Positions 36,306-44,937 of a DNA stretch of 64,000 nucleotides are shown piece by piece. The stretch spans positions 236,583 through 300,582 of the forward strand of contig CAVUYQ010000018.1 of NCBI GenBank assembly GCA_963745765.1, read 5' to 3'. This DNA is from Ww85 sp963745765 (GTDB lineage: Bacteria > Desulfobacterota > Desulfobulbia > Desulfobulbales > Desulfocapsaceae). The notes beneath the pieces are model-generated. The model was not told the DNA's origin. It was given only the letters and a program-made list of their open reading frames with translations, and did not search any database. The position numbers and the translations under genes were made by a program. Positions within the stretch are counted from its first letter, which is position 1. Each line of letters starts with the position of its first letter.

Positions 36306-36556
36306 CTGTATAGCCGTTTTATTAACTCTGGCACTGTCGAGGATGGGGGGGTACTAACAAAAGTCTGCAGGCAATTATTTCGTCACGGTGTCAAAACCGT
36401 CCCAGGGAATGCGCTGGCACAAGGAAACAACTTTCCGCCAAACTTCTGTGTGCTCCTTGGAATTTGCCCATTTCTGCCTGAGCGATTCGTTATCAAATTC
36501 AATGTTTATTTGGTATCCCCGTAGAGCCTCCCGTTTCTTTAACAGAGTCGTCCGGT

Positions 36557-37285
36557 TTAGCAGAGGAAACTTTCACCTGGTTTGATTCGGACAAGTTTTG
36601 TCTTTGGCGTCCGGACGTTCATCTCTTTCTCCAGCCTATCCACGTTTAACTGTTGCTCCTCAAAAGTGCCGTGATGGGTCGGAATGACATATTCCGGCAG
36701 TATTAATGCCGTTGCATAAGCTGCTTCACGATAGCCCATGTTATATTTTCCTCCGACGGTCATGATGGCAACCTCCGGGCGATAAAGATCCCTTATGATT
36801 GACATATCAGCACAAACACCGGTATCTCCGGAGAAGTACACCGTGGGGCCGTTGGCAATGTCAAGGATATAGCCGACAGCGCCGGAACCGGGTTGAATCG
36901 GTCCATCCACCCAGCCATCCCCCATAATTTCCGAGGTGTGTGATGCGGGAACCATCGTAACGGTAAAGTCTTCCTGATGCCAACTGCCTCCGGTGTTCAA
37001 CCCGTAAACCTCTGCGCCTTCCTGTAGGCCTTTCGATTCGGCATAGAATCCCAGCTCAGGTGTACAAATCAGTTTTGCCCCTGTTTGGCGGACAAGCTGA
37101 AATGAATCACCAATATGGTCGACATGTCCATGTGTCACACAGATGGCGGTAGCTTTCTTGACGTCACTTGTTTTGAGAGTCGTTACCGGATTATCATCCA
37201 GCCAGGGATCGAAATAAATAATCTGTCCGTTGAATTCAACGGAAACCGAAGCATGTCCTATCCAGATAATTTTTGTCTTTCCCAT
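36557..37285 (-). CDS. Metallo-beta-lactamase-fold metal-dependent hydrolase (UPF0173-like)
   Basis: 242-aa hydrolase. ATG 37285 (MGKTKIIWIGHASVSVEF) is preceded by AGAGAAAG; the extension to 37336 runs into MITE copy F. The metal-binding motif is VTHGHVDHIGD, followed by the other ligand histidines in PASHTSE, FSGDTGVCADM (Asp) and PTHHGTFEEQ. This pattern places it in the UlaG/UPF0173 branch. The natural substrate is unknown for this branch. Isolated transcription unit. Confidence 0.87.
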   Translation of the reverse strand: MGKTKIIWIGHASVSVEFNGQIIYFDPWLDDNPVTTLKTSDVKKATAICVTHGHVDHIGDSFQLVRQTGAKLICTPELGFYAESKGLQEGAEVYGLNTGGSWHQEDFTVTMVPASHTSEIMGDGWVDGPIQPGSGAVGYILDIANGPTVYFSGDTGVCADMSIIRDLYRPEVAIMTVGGKYNMGYREAAYATALILPEYVIPTHHGTFEEQQLNVDRLEKEMNVRTPKTKLVRIKPGESFLC

Positions 37286-37323
37286 GCTTTCTCTGCTTTG
37301 CCTTTGGAAGGGTAATAAATAAA

Positions 37324-37466
37324 GGGTACCTTGCAAGATGAGGATTTTGGTTAAAAATCAAGACGCGTGTGAAAAGTTTTTCGCAGGCATATAATTGATA
37401 TTCCAATGATAAAATATTCGCACGCAACGCAGAGTTGGGGCCAGAAGACAATTTTTCAAGGTAGCC
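37324..37466 (-). repeat. MITE family 2, copy F
   Basis: 143 bp, the same length as copy E but in the opposite orientation, with ends GGGTACCTTG and CAAGGTAGCC and a 4-bp target duplication TAAA (37320-37323 and 37467-37470). Most of its length matches the complement of copy E. It lies 38 bases upstream of the MBL hydrolase start, that is, in the promoter region of that gene. Confidence 0.82.
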
Positions 37467-37579
37467 TAAAGATATTGACACAACCTATCTATTTCAGAGT
37501 GACTTTAAACAGTTAATTCAAAAATATTTATTGAATCGCCATTTTATCAAGTCGTTTCTGCTTATGGAGCGAATAATCC

Positions 37580-38629
37580 CTAGGTATGCCAGGGGGGCAT
37601 GAATTCTGTCGGATTTTTCCGAACGACTTCACGAAACTGTCTCAGACGGTCTTTCACCTTCATCCGTGATTTGAGCAGATGCGCCTGCAGCCTCAGCTTA
37701 CTTTCATCCCTGTTCTGACGACTGATAGCCTCAAGAATGCTGATATGTTCTTCGATAAAAGGGTCATTCCTGTCCAGCGGAACTTCTTTTGAGCCTAGTA
37801 TATGCTTGCTCGAAATCAATCCCGCTTTTGCTGATCGTAACGCGACCATCGCAACTTTGTTGTTGGCGCATCGCAGAAGCCTCTCATGCATATCAAGTTC
37901 AAGCCTATTCATTTCCGCTCCTGTCGCGTCCGGGTATCTTGAGAGCACGCTTTTATGGCTGGCAATTATCTCTTTCAATAGCTCGGTTGGAATCTGCGGT
38001 ACCGCCTGGGCCAATAAATTGGGCTCAAGCCAACTTCGCACATCAAAGATTGCCTCGAGCCGTTTGTCATCCAGGAGAACAATCGTCCATCTTGATTGAT
38101 ATTGTTGCTGCACGAGGCCGCTGCTTTCGAGTTTGTAGAGAATCTTGTGAATGGTCACGCGGCTGCAACTATAGAACTTAGCAAGAGAAACAACGTTAAG
38201 CTTGCACTCTGAAACAATTGACTGCCTGATAACTTCGCTTTCGATTTTATCGTAGATGTTTTCCCATTCTTTTCCCGGGTGAGGAAAATAATGCCCCGAA
38301 GAAAGATGGAGCATGTCAGGGGTCAGTTTCCGCAACGCTCCCTCTGTCTGGCGTCCAACCACAAAGCCACGTGGCTTCCTGTACCGGATAAGGTTTTCTT
38401 TTTCTAATTGCATCAGGGCCAGTCGCGCCGGGGTACGGCTGATATTGAATATCCGGCTTAAGCCAGACTCCGTAATGATTACCCTCTGGTTCAGGACACC
38501 CTGTTGAATGCAGGTGCGAATATGATCAACTACTTTACGGTACAGGGGCTCCGCTCTGTGAGGGATGTCTTTGCCGGATTGCGGGTTCTTTGAGAAGTTT
38601 GCTGTCTCCGTCTTTGATTTACGGTTCAT
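37580..38629 (-). CDS. GntR-family regulator with two winged helices
   Basis: About 349 aa from ATG 38629 (a GTG at 38686 would add 19 residues). It has an N-terminal winged helix (RAEPLYRKVVDHIRTCIQQG...ESGLSRIFNISRTPARLALMQLEKENLI), a second winged-helix segment (IESEVIRQSIVSECKLNVVSLAKFYSCSRVTIHKILYKLESSGLV) and a C-terminal FadR-type ligand domain (IFDVRSWLEPNLLAQAV to LRLQAHL). A double HTH before an FCD-like domain is unusual, as most GntR proteins have one. Transcribed away from the sugar ABC operon at 39228, it is the obvious candidate to control it, with the ligand bound by the histidine-rich C-terminal pocket. Confidence 0.87.
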   Translation of the reverse strand: MNRKSKTETANFSKNPQSGKDIPHRAEPLYRKVVDHIRTCIQQGVLNQRVIITESGLSRIFNISRTPARLALMQLEKENLIRYRKPRGFVVGRQTEGALRKLTPDMLHLSSGHYFPHPGKEWENIYDKIESEVIRQSIVSECKLNVVSLAKFYSCSRVTIHKILYKLESSGLVQQQYQSRWTIVLLDDKRLEAIFDVRSWLEPNLLAQAVPQIPTELLKEIIASHKSVLSRYPDATGAEMNRLELDMHERLLRCANNKVAMVALRSAKAGLISSKHILGSKEVPLDRNDPFIEEHISILEAISRQNRDESKLRLQAHLLKSRMKVKDRLRQFREVVRKNPTEFMPPWHT

Positions 38630-38686
38630 TTGTCTACCGGGAAGCAATTGTCTGAATGGTGCTGTGCCTGTCTCTCTATTTCCCAC

Positions 38687-39227
38687 TCAATCGTATCCTC
38701 ATTTTACTTTTATTCTTGATCAACTGCAACTCTGTAAAATGTATTATGCGGCATATGTACGTTTACTGGGATCCTGTTTTTATGGTAACAATGTAGGAGA
38801 AAAAAATGTTTTCGATTGGAATTGAATCTTTTAATATGTTGATATTATATCTTTATTGTTCATATCGTTTTCGGCTTGCAAATAGTAACCAGGCAAAAAA
38901 AGCGCTATACGGCTTTAAGGGAAAACCTGTTGACAGACAAAAAAAGAGGTACTATAGATCAGCAATACACAATGTGCCGTGTCGAAATTTCCGTTGCTTA
39001 TAATCATAATGTGGGTTCGCTCAGAAGCCTATGATATCATTATGTTTTACTTATCACGAAGCAACAAATAGCTCCTTTCAGAGGCTTAAGTTCCAGTATT
39101 ATATCCGTTTTCCTCAAAGTCCTGCTGACGGCTTGAAATCATTGCCGAACCAGCAAGGATGTATTCGATTGAGGTGTTCATCCTATGCACCACCTAACCC
39201 ATTAACCTCACCATAAGGAGGATTAAC
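38687..39227. other. Divergent control region of the ABC transporter operon
   Basis: About 540 bases between the GntR gene and the transporter operon. A good sigma-70-like promoter lies at 38930-38958. Several short open frames in the region have no homology. No GntR operator could be assigned by eye. Confidence 0.4.
38930..38958 (+). promoter_or_regulatory. Sigma-70-type promoter candidate
   Basis: TTGACA at 38930-38935 and TATAGA at 38953-38958 with an ideal 17-base spacer, about 270 bases upstream of the substrate-binding protein gene. It would give a long leader. Confidence 0.5.
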
Positions 39228-40238
39228 ATGTTAAAAATGAAAACATTGCTGTCAGCTTTACTCAGTGTTGCGCTGTTGACTGGAATCGCCAATGCCGATA
39301 CCTCAGGCAAGAAAATTGCGCTGTCTAACAATTATGCCGGCAACTCTTGGCGCCAGTCCATGTTGAAGAGCTGGACGAAAGTTACCGGCCAGGCAGTAAA
39401 GGATGGCGTGGTTGCCGAGGCGCCTGCTTTTACTACGGCAGAAAATCAGGTTACTGAGCAGGCGTCACAGATTCAGAACCTGATCCTGCAGGGGTATGAC
39501 GCTATTGTGCTCAATGCCGCTTCACCGGATGCATTGAATGGCGTTGTGAAACAGGCTTGTGATGCGGGTATTACCGTTGTATCTTTTGACGGTGTCGTAA
39601 CCGAGCCCTGCGCTTACCGTATTGCGGTTGACTTTAAAAAAATGGGTGAGATCCAGGTCGACTATCTGGCAAAGCGTATCCCCGAAGGTGGTAATTTGCT
39701 GGAAATACGAGGTCTTGCCGGTGTTTTTGTTGATGATGAAATCAGTGCCGGTATCCATAAGGGAATTGCAAATCATCCGCAATTCAAGATTATCGGTTCT
39801 GTTCACGGTAACTGGGCTCAAGATGTTACCCAAAAGGCAGTCGCTGGTATTTTACCGTCTCTGGCGGAAGTGAAAGGTGTGGTTACCCAAGGTGGTGATG
39901 GATACGGTGCTGCCCAGGCATTCAAAGCAGCCGGTCGTCCAACTCCTCTGATTATTATGGGTAACCGATTTGATGAGTTGACCTGGTGGAAAGAACAAAA
40001 AGATGCCAATGGCTACGAAACGATGTCCGTATCGATTGCCCCCGGTGTTTCTACCCTGGCCTTCTGGGTTGCCCAGATGGTTTTGGATGGTCAGACGGTA
40101 TCCCATGATCTGACCGTTCCATTTCTGCAGATCGATCAGGACAACCTGGAAGCGAATCTGGCTAATACCGAAAAGGGTGGAGTTGCCAACGTCGAGTATA
40201 CTCTTGAAGACTCGAAGAAAGTTGTTGCCGGCAAATAA
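39228..40238 (+). CDS. Sugar ABC transporter substrate-binding protein
   Basis: 336-aa periplasmic protein with a signal peptide (MLKMKTLLSALLSVALLTGIANA, cleaved near residue 23). The fold is the ribose/xylose-type type I binding protein (Peripla_BP_4): NYAGNSWRQSMLKSW, YDAIVLNAASPDALNGVV, AGITVVSFDGVV, VTQGGDGYGAAQAFK. The start is preceded by TAAGGAGGATTAAC. The long spacer within the operon (33 bases to the ATPase gene) is normal. The sugar cannot be read from sequence; an SMP-30 lactonase in the same operon hints at an aldose or sugar acid. Confidence 0.9.
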   Translation: MLKMKTLLSALLSVALLTGIANADTSGKKIALSNNYAGNSWRQSMLKSWTKVTGQAVKDGVVAEAPAFTTAENQVTEQASQIQNLILQGYDAIVLNAASPDALNGVVKQACDAGITVVSFDGVVTEPCAYRIAVDFKKMGEIQVDYLAKRIPEGGNLLEIRGLAGVFVDDEISAGIHKGIANHPQFKIIGSVHGNWAQDVTQKAVAGILPSLAEVKGVVTQGGDGYGAAQAFKAAGRPTPLIIMGNRFDELTWWKEQKDANGYETMSVSIAPGVSTLAFWVAQMVLDGQTVSHDLTVPFLQIDQDNLEANLANTEKGGVANVEYTLEDSKKVVAGK

Positions 40239-40271
40239 TATACCAGTAACTTTTTATTAAGAGATCAAACC

Positions 40272-41753
40272 ATGCCGACGGCACGATCCCGAATTGTAGA
40301 TTTAAAAGATGTTGCTAAAAATTTCGGGGCCGTACGGGCCCTGGTTGGCGTCGATGCACATGTTGACGCGGGCGAGTGTCTCGGCCTGGTTGGACATAAC
40401 GGTGCCGGTAAGTCCACCTTGATGAATGTTCTTGCCGGCACGTTGTCTCCCGACAACGGGGTGATCTCTATTCATGGTCAGGATCTGGCCGCAAATTACA
40501 ATGTCCGACAAGCTCACGGGAACGGCATTCGCTGTGTGTTTCAGGAACTGTCGCTCTGTCCAAATCTGACCGTGGCAGAGAACGTCCGGGTTTTACACAA
40601 ATCGCTTAGGGGGGTTGGATGGAAAAAGCGGGCCAGAAGGCTGATAGAGGACAAGCTCGACGAGATTTTCCCTGAACATGGTATTTCCACCGATGATGTT
40701 GTCGGTGATTTATCAATCGGTAAACGGCAGATGGTAGAAATTGCCCGTGCCTTCACGGTGACGAAAGAACCGCTGCATCTGGTGATTTTGGACGAACCGA
40801 CATCATCGCTTGATGGTGTCACTGCCAAGCAGTTGTTGAATCATGTGCGCAAGATTGTCAGTAAGGAACAAAGCTGCATTCTGATTTCTCATCTGCTTGG
40901 AGAAGTTCTTGATTATTGCGATCGTATTCTGGTGATGAAAGACGGTGAGGTGGTAGCTGAGAGACCTGCCTCGGAATTCACTCGTGACAGCCTGGTCGAA
41001 AAGATGGGCACGGTGATAGCGGAAGAGATGGCTGATGTGCAGAAAGCAGCCCATAAGATCCGCGGCGCAACACCTCTGATGGTTCGTGCTCATGATAAGC
41101 ATCCGGGTGAGGGTATAGAATTCCTTGCCTATAAAGGTGAAATAGTCGGTATGGCCGGCCTCGCCAGCAGTGGGCAGGCGCGGATGCTGATACAGATCTA
41201 CGATGCGGCCGGTAAGAGCGCGCGCACCGGCAATACGACTGTTGAAGGCCCCGTGGCATTAGTCGCCGGTGACCGGCAGACAGATGGCATCTTCCCGCTC
41301 TGGTCTATCAAACAGAATGTTTGTATCCGTTCATTGAAGCAGATGGTCAAAGGCTTTATGATAGATCCGGTTCAGGAAGAGGCGATGGCTGAGAAATGGA
41401 AAAACAAGATCAAAATCAAGGCCATGAATATGGACGATAATATTCTGTCGTTGTCCGGAGGAAACCAGCAAAAGGCGTTGTTTGCCAGAGCTCTGGGATC
41501 TGATGCCGAGATTGTGTTGATGGATGACCCCATGCGTGGTGTCGATATCGGCACCAAACTGGAGGTTTATGACTTGATTAGTACCGAAGCTGAACATGGG
41601 CGTACGTTCCTGTGGTACACGACGGAAATGGAAGAATTGAAAAATTGCGATTACGTTTACATTTTCAGCAAGGGCAAAATTGTCTCTGAATTATCCCGTG
41701 ACGAGTTAACCGAGGAAAAGGTATTGCGTTCCTCCTTCGAAAAAGGCGCTTGA
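40272..41753 (+). CDS. Sugar ABC transporter ATP-binding protein (two ABC domains)
   Basis: 493 aa, the RbsA/XylG/MglA type with two fused ATPase domains. Domain 1 has Walker A GHNGAGKST, a modified signature in DLSIGKRQMVEIARA and Walker B LVILDEPTSSLD. Domain 2 has a degenerate Walker A (AGLASSGQARMLIQ), as usual, and a good signature LSGGNQQKALFARAL with IVLMDDPMRGVDIGTK as Walker B (Asp in place of Glu, common in this family). The TGA at 41751-41753 ends just before the first permease start. Cytoplasmic side of the transporter. Confidence 0.92.
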   Translation: MPTARSRIVDLKDVAKNFGAVRALVGVDAHVDAGECLGLVGHNGAGKSTLMNVLAGTLSPDNGVISIHGQDLAANYNVRQAHGNGIRCVFQELSLCPNLTVAENVRVLHKSLRGVGWKKRARRLIEDKLDEIFPEHGISTDDVVGDLSIGKRQMVEIARAFTVTKEPLHLVILDEPTSSLDGVTAKQLLNHVRKIVSKEQSCILISHLLGEVLDYCDRILVMKDGEVVAERPASEFTRDSLVEKMGTVIAEEMADVQKAAHKIRGATPLMVRAHDKHPGEGIEFLAYKGEIVGMAGLASSGQARMLIQIYDAAGKSARTGNTTVEGPVALVAGDRQTDGIFPLWSIKQNVCIRSLKQMVKGFMIDPVQEEAMAEKWKNKIKIKAMNMDDNILSLSGGNQQKALFARALGSDAEIVLMDDPMRGVDIGTKLEVYDLISTEAEHGRTFLWYTTEMEELKNCDYVYIFSKGKIVSELSRDELTEEKVLRSSFEKGA

Positions 41754-41755
41754 GC

Positions 41756-42697
41756 ATGTGGGCTTATCTGAGTTCTCCCCGATTTCTGCGCAGCGCCCTG
41801 CCAGCTGTCTCATTGGCCATCCTGCTTGCTGCAATCTTTTATATCCAGCCTCGCACCATGAGTTATTTCGGTCTTAAGCTCATGCTGCAATATGCAGTAC
41901 CTATCGCCTTGGCTACCATTGCACAGATGCACATTATCACGGTCAACGATCTGGATTTGTCTATCGGCCCATTCGTTGGTTTGACCGCATGTATTGGGGC
42001 CACCCTACTGGTAAACACCCCGCTGCTTGGCCTATTGGCGCTGGCGGCATGCATTGGAGTCTATGCCGGGCTGGGGGCCTTGGTTTACTGGCGTAATTTA
42101 CCGTCTATTGTCGTGACGCTGGGAATGTCTTTTGTCTGGCTGGGTATCTCGGTAATTATCCTGCCTACTCCGGGTGGAAAGGCGCCGGTATGGATCAAGG
42201 CCATCATGGGTTTTGAATTTCCTTTGGTACCTTTCCCCATTATTGCGGCAACCACCATCGCCCTGGTCGTGCATCAAGGATTGATGCACAGCAGTTACGG
42301 TGCAGTATTGCGGGGTACCGGCGGAAATCCGAAGGCGATCGGCCGTGCCGGCTGGTCATTGTTGAAGTCGAAAATGTTGATGTATGCACTGGCCGGGTTC
42401 TTCGGTGTGCTGTCAGGGTTGTCGTTGATAGGGCTGACATCTGCGGCAGACGCACATATCGCTGATCGATATACACTCTATTCCATCGCCGGTGTTATTC
42501 TCGGCGGTGGCGAATTCGTCGGAGGACGGGTGTCCCCCATCGGTGCAGTCCTGGGCGCGCTGACGCTGACGCTGACCGGTTCTTTCTTGATTTTTATGAA
42601 AATTTCGCCTGATTGGCAAATTGGCGCGCAAGGCGGCATCCTGATCATCGTGCTCGCCTTGAGAGCCTTGATTAAACGGAAAGAGGTCAGGTCATGA
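41756..42697 (+). CDS. Sugar ABC transporter permease 1
   Basis: 313-aa membrane protein with about nine helices, BPD_transp_2 (RbsC-like) family. ATG 41756 (MWAYLSSPRFLRSALPAV) two bases after the ATPase stop; a TTG at 41750 is unlikely. The conserved segment VYAGLGALVYWRNLPSIVVTLGMSF and the C-terminal LYSIAGVILGGGEFVGGRVSPIGAVLGAL are typical. It has a partner permease overlapping by four bases (ATGA), so the channel is probably a heterodimer. Confidence 0.9.
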   Translation: MWAYLSSPRFLRSALPAVSLAILLAAIFYIQPRTMSYFGLKLMLQYAVPIALATIAQMHIITVNDLDLSIGPFVGLTACIGATLLVNTPLLGLLALAACIGVYAGLGALVYWRNLPSIVVTLGMSFVWLGISVIILPTPGGKAPVWIKAIMGFEFPLVPFPIIAATTIALVVHQGLMHSSYGAVLRGTGGNPKAIGRAGWSLLKSKMLMYALAGFFGVLSGLSLIGLTSAADAHIADRYTLYSIAGVILGGGEFVGGRVSPIGAVLGALTLTLTGSFLIFMKISPDWQIGAQGGILIIVLALRALIKRKEVRS

Positions 42698-43653
42698 CTC
42701 TGCCGGGACCCGCCTTGGAGCGGCTTTTCAAGAAACCATGGATATGGTCGTATCTCGGTACGATAATGGTATGGTTGATAACCGTATCATTTACAAGAGG
42801 GCAGGGTGCCGGTGATATTGTTACCGCGGCATTGTCGTTTGCCACCTTCACGGTGATCGTCGGGCTCGGACAGATGTTTGTTATTACCATCGGACCCGGC
42901 AACATAGATTTGTCCATCCCGGCCAATATCGCCTTGTCCGGAGCCGTGACCATGAAAATCATGGATGGTACCAACGAGATGTTGCTGGTCGGTTTTCTTG
43001 TTGCCATGGGATGCGGACTGGCGGTCGGCATTTTCAACTATTTATTGATACGAATCCTGAGAATTCCTCCGATTATAGCCACCTTGTCTTCCAGCTTCCT
43101 GGTAATGTCCACGGCTATCGCCTATGGTCGCGGGTTGAAAATCAAGCCGCCGCCGCTTCTTGCCGATTTCACTACCATGAGGGTTTTGGGGGCACCGGTA
43201 CTCGCGCTGGTGGTGATCGGTCTGGCCATTTGCTTGTCTTTGGTATTGCATCGCACACTTTATGGCCGTTCCGTGCTTGCCGTTGGACAAAACATGCGTG
43301 CGGCAAGGTTTGCCGGTATCAAGGTTGAACGAATCCGATTTGCTACCTATGTATTGAGTGCTCTGCTGGCCAGTTTATGCGGGTTGGCACTGGCTGGATT
43401 TTCAGGAGGGGCATCATTGAACATGGGAGAAGAGTACCTGCTCGCCTCTATTGCCGTTGTCGTCATTGGCGGTACCTCGGTTGCGGGTGGTAAAGCTAAT
43501 GTGCCTGGTATCTGGGGGGCGTCCTTGTTCATGTTCCTGCTCGTAACCATGTTGAACACGATTGGTGCGAGCGGAGGCGTGCGCTTGATTATGACCGGTC
43601 TTATCATTATTGCGGTCATCACTGCCGCAGGTGGTGAGAAGCCGCAGCATTAA
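42694..43653 (+). CDS. Sugar ABC transporter permease 2
   Basis: 319-aa RbsC-type permease with about nine helices. ATG 42694 overlaps the stop of permease 1. Recognisable segments are TVIVGLGQMFVITIGPGNIDLSIPANIAL, YLLIRILRIPPIIATLSSSFLVMSTAIAYG and LLASIAVVVIGGTSVAGGKANVPGIWGASL. The G-N-I-D-L-S motif corresponds to the GGIDLS segment of RbsC. Two separate permeases, rather than one homodimeric, is the less common arrangement. Confidence 0.9.
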   Translation: MTLPGPALERLFKKPWIWSYLGTIMVWLITVSFTRGQGAGDIVTAALSFATFTVIVGLGQMFVITIGPGNIDLSIPANIALSGAVTMKIMDGTNEMLLVGFLVAMGCGLAVGIFNYLLIRILRIPPIIATLSSSFLVMSTAIAYGRGLKIKPPPLLADFTTMRVLGAPVLALVVIGLAICLSLVLHRTLYGRSVLAVGQNMRAARFAGIKVERIRFATYVLSALLASLCGLALAGFSGGASLNMGEEYLLASIAVVVIGGTSVAGGKANVPGIWGASLFMFLLVTMLNTIGASGGVRLIMTGLIIIAVITAAGGEKPQH

Positions 43654-43672
43654 TTAATTGCAGGGGGAAGTC

Positions 43673-44590
43673 ATGGCTTTAGTTGGTGATTCATACGAAT
43701 ATTATGATCGGCGCTTTTATGATTTGACGGTTCCTATCGCCGAGATAGAGGAATTATACGACGGCTGCCGTTGGGCTGAAGGTCCCGTATGGTTTAATGA
43801 ACATTCTGCGCTGGTATGGAGCGATATCCCCAATCGCCGTCTGCTGCGCTGGATAGAGGGGCACGGCGTATCGGTATTCCGGACAGAGACCAACTTCATC
43901 AACGGTAACACCCGGGATAGACAGGGGCGTCTGGTGAGCTGTGAACACGGTGGCCGACGTGTCATCCGCACTGAGCCGGATGGCTCGATCACTGTTGTCG
44001 CCGATAGCAATAACGGCAGGAAACTCAATTCCCCCAACGACGTGGTTGTAAAATCGGATGGAACGATCTGGTTTACCGACCCAAATTACGGCATCATGTC
44101 TGACTACGAAGGTTACAAAGCGGACATGGAGCAGGATGGTTGTTATGTTTACCGGGTTTCCCCGGACACGGGAGCCGTTCAGGTCGTTGCCGATGATTTC
44201 ATTAAGCCAAACGGCCTTGCTTTCTCTGAAGACGAACGGATCCTCTATGTTGCCGACAGTGGCCGCAGTCATGACCCTGACGGGCCTCACCACATCCGTG
44301 CGATGGATGTTTCGAATAATAATACCTTGTCTCACTCACGGGTGTTCTGTGAAATTGAGCCGGGAATTCCCGACGGCTTTCGTGTTGATATTGCGGGCAA
44401 TGTATGGACGAGTTGTCAGGATGGAGTACTCTGTTACGACAAGAATGGAGAGGCTCTGGGGAAGATCAAAATTCCGCAGATGGTAGCGAATCTTACGTTC
44501 GGCGGTGTTCGTAAAAACCGTCTTTTTATTACCGCAAACAAGTCAGTATATGCGGTTTATGTCGCTACTACCGGCATTCAGACACCTTGA
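43673..44590 (+). CDS. SMP-30/gluconolactonase/LRE family lactonase
   Basis: 305-aa six-bladed beta-propeller. Start at ATG 43673 (MALVGDSYEYYDRRFYDLTV), nine bases behind AGGGGGAAG. Metal and catalytic residues are recognisable: Glu in CRWAEGPVWF, Asn in SPNDVVVKSDGTIWFTDPNYG and IKPNGLAFSEDERILYVADSG with the metal-binding Asp. Family members hydrolyse sugar lactones such as gluconolactone. Its place at the end of a sugar transporter operon suggests that the imported sugar is oxidised to a lactone and then opened. No signal peptide, so cytoplasmic. Confidence 0.9.
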   Translation: MALVGDSYEYYDRRFYDLTVPIAEIEELYDGCRWAEGPVWFNEHSALVWSDIPNRRLLRWIEGHGVSVFRTETNFINGNTRDRQGRLVSCEHGGRRVIRTEPDGSITVVADSNNGRKLNSPNDVVVKSDGTIWFTDPNYGIMSDYEGYKADMEQDGCYVYRVSPDTGAVQVVADDFIKPNGLAFSEDERILYVADSGRSHDPDGPHHIRAMDVSNNNTLSHSRVFCEIEPGIPDGFRVDIAGNVWTSCQDGVLCYDKNGEALGKIKIPQMVANLTFGGVRKNRLFITANKSVYAVYVATTGIQTP

Positions 44591-44937
44591 AAACCGGTAG
44601 TTGAGATAGTTTCTGTAGTCTTATCTTTCTTCTGCACGAGCTTTTTCATGTCATGGAAGAGACCTGCCCTTGCGGGTTTAGGTAATCATCTTCCTCGTCA
44701 TCCAGCGTCGGCCTAGTCTGACTGATCGGGCTACTTTTATGAGGCCTGATGTTTTTTTTCAGGAGTGGCGCCCATCTTCCGCTTCACATTCTTTTCATAA
44801 GATAATGATTTGTTAAGTGATTCAATGCTGTGCTATACTTTTAGACAGGTATGTTTGCCGGAGCGGGACTGGTTGCTTTTAAACCTGCTTTGGTTCCTGT
44901 CTTGACCGATGTCTCATCTCTGGAGGCCTGATACATT
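44591..44937. other. Gap between the ABC operon and the DUF2339 gene
   Basis: About 350 bases with no supported gene. The final 100 bases carry the upstream region of the DUF2339 gene (CTGGAGG at 44922-44928 serves as ribosome binding site). No clear terminator of the preceding operon is visible. Confidence 0.3.

Noticed and set aside
36375..36575. Minus-strand frame of about 65 codons downstream of the MBL hydrolase (LLKKREALRGYQINIEF...WDGFDTVTK)
   Set aside because: The composition is protein-like, but there is no start codon or ribosome binding site and no recognised family; it may be the tail of a lost gene.
37236..37481. 81-codon open frame on the minus strand
   Set aside because: It is the reading-through of MITE copy F joined to a piece of the MBL hydrolase gene in another frame.
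32000..39000. Integron integrase gene accompanying the attC-like sites
   Set aside because: No tyrosine recombinase motif was found in any frame of the region, so the array idea rests only on the dyads.
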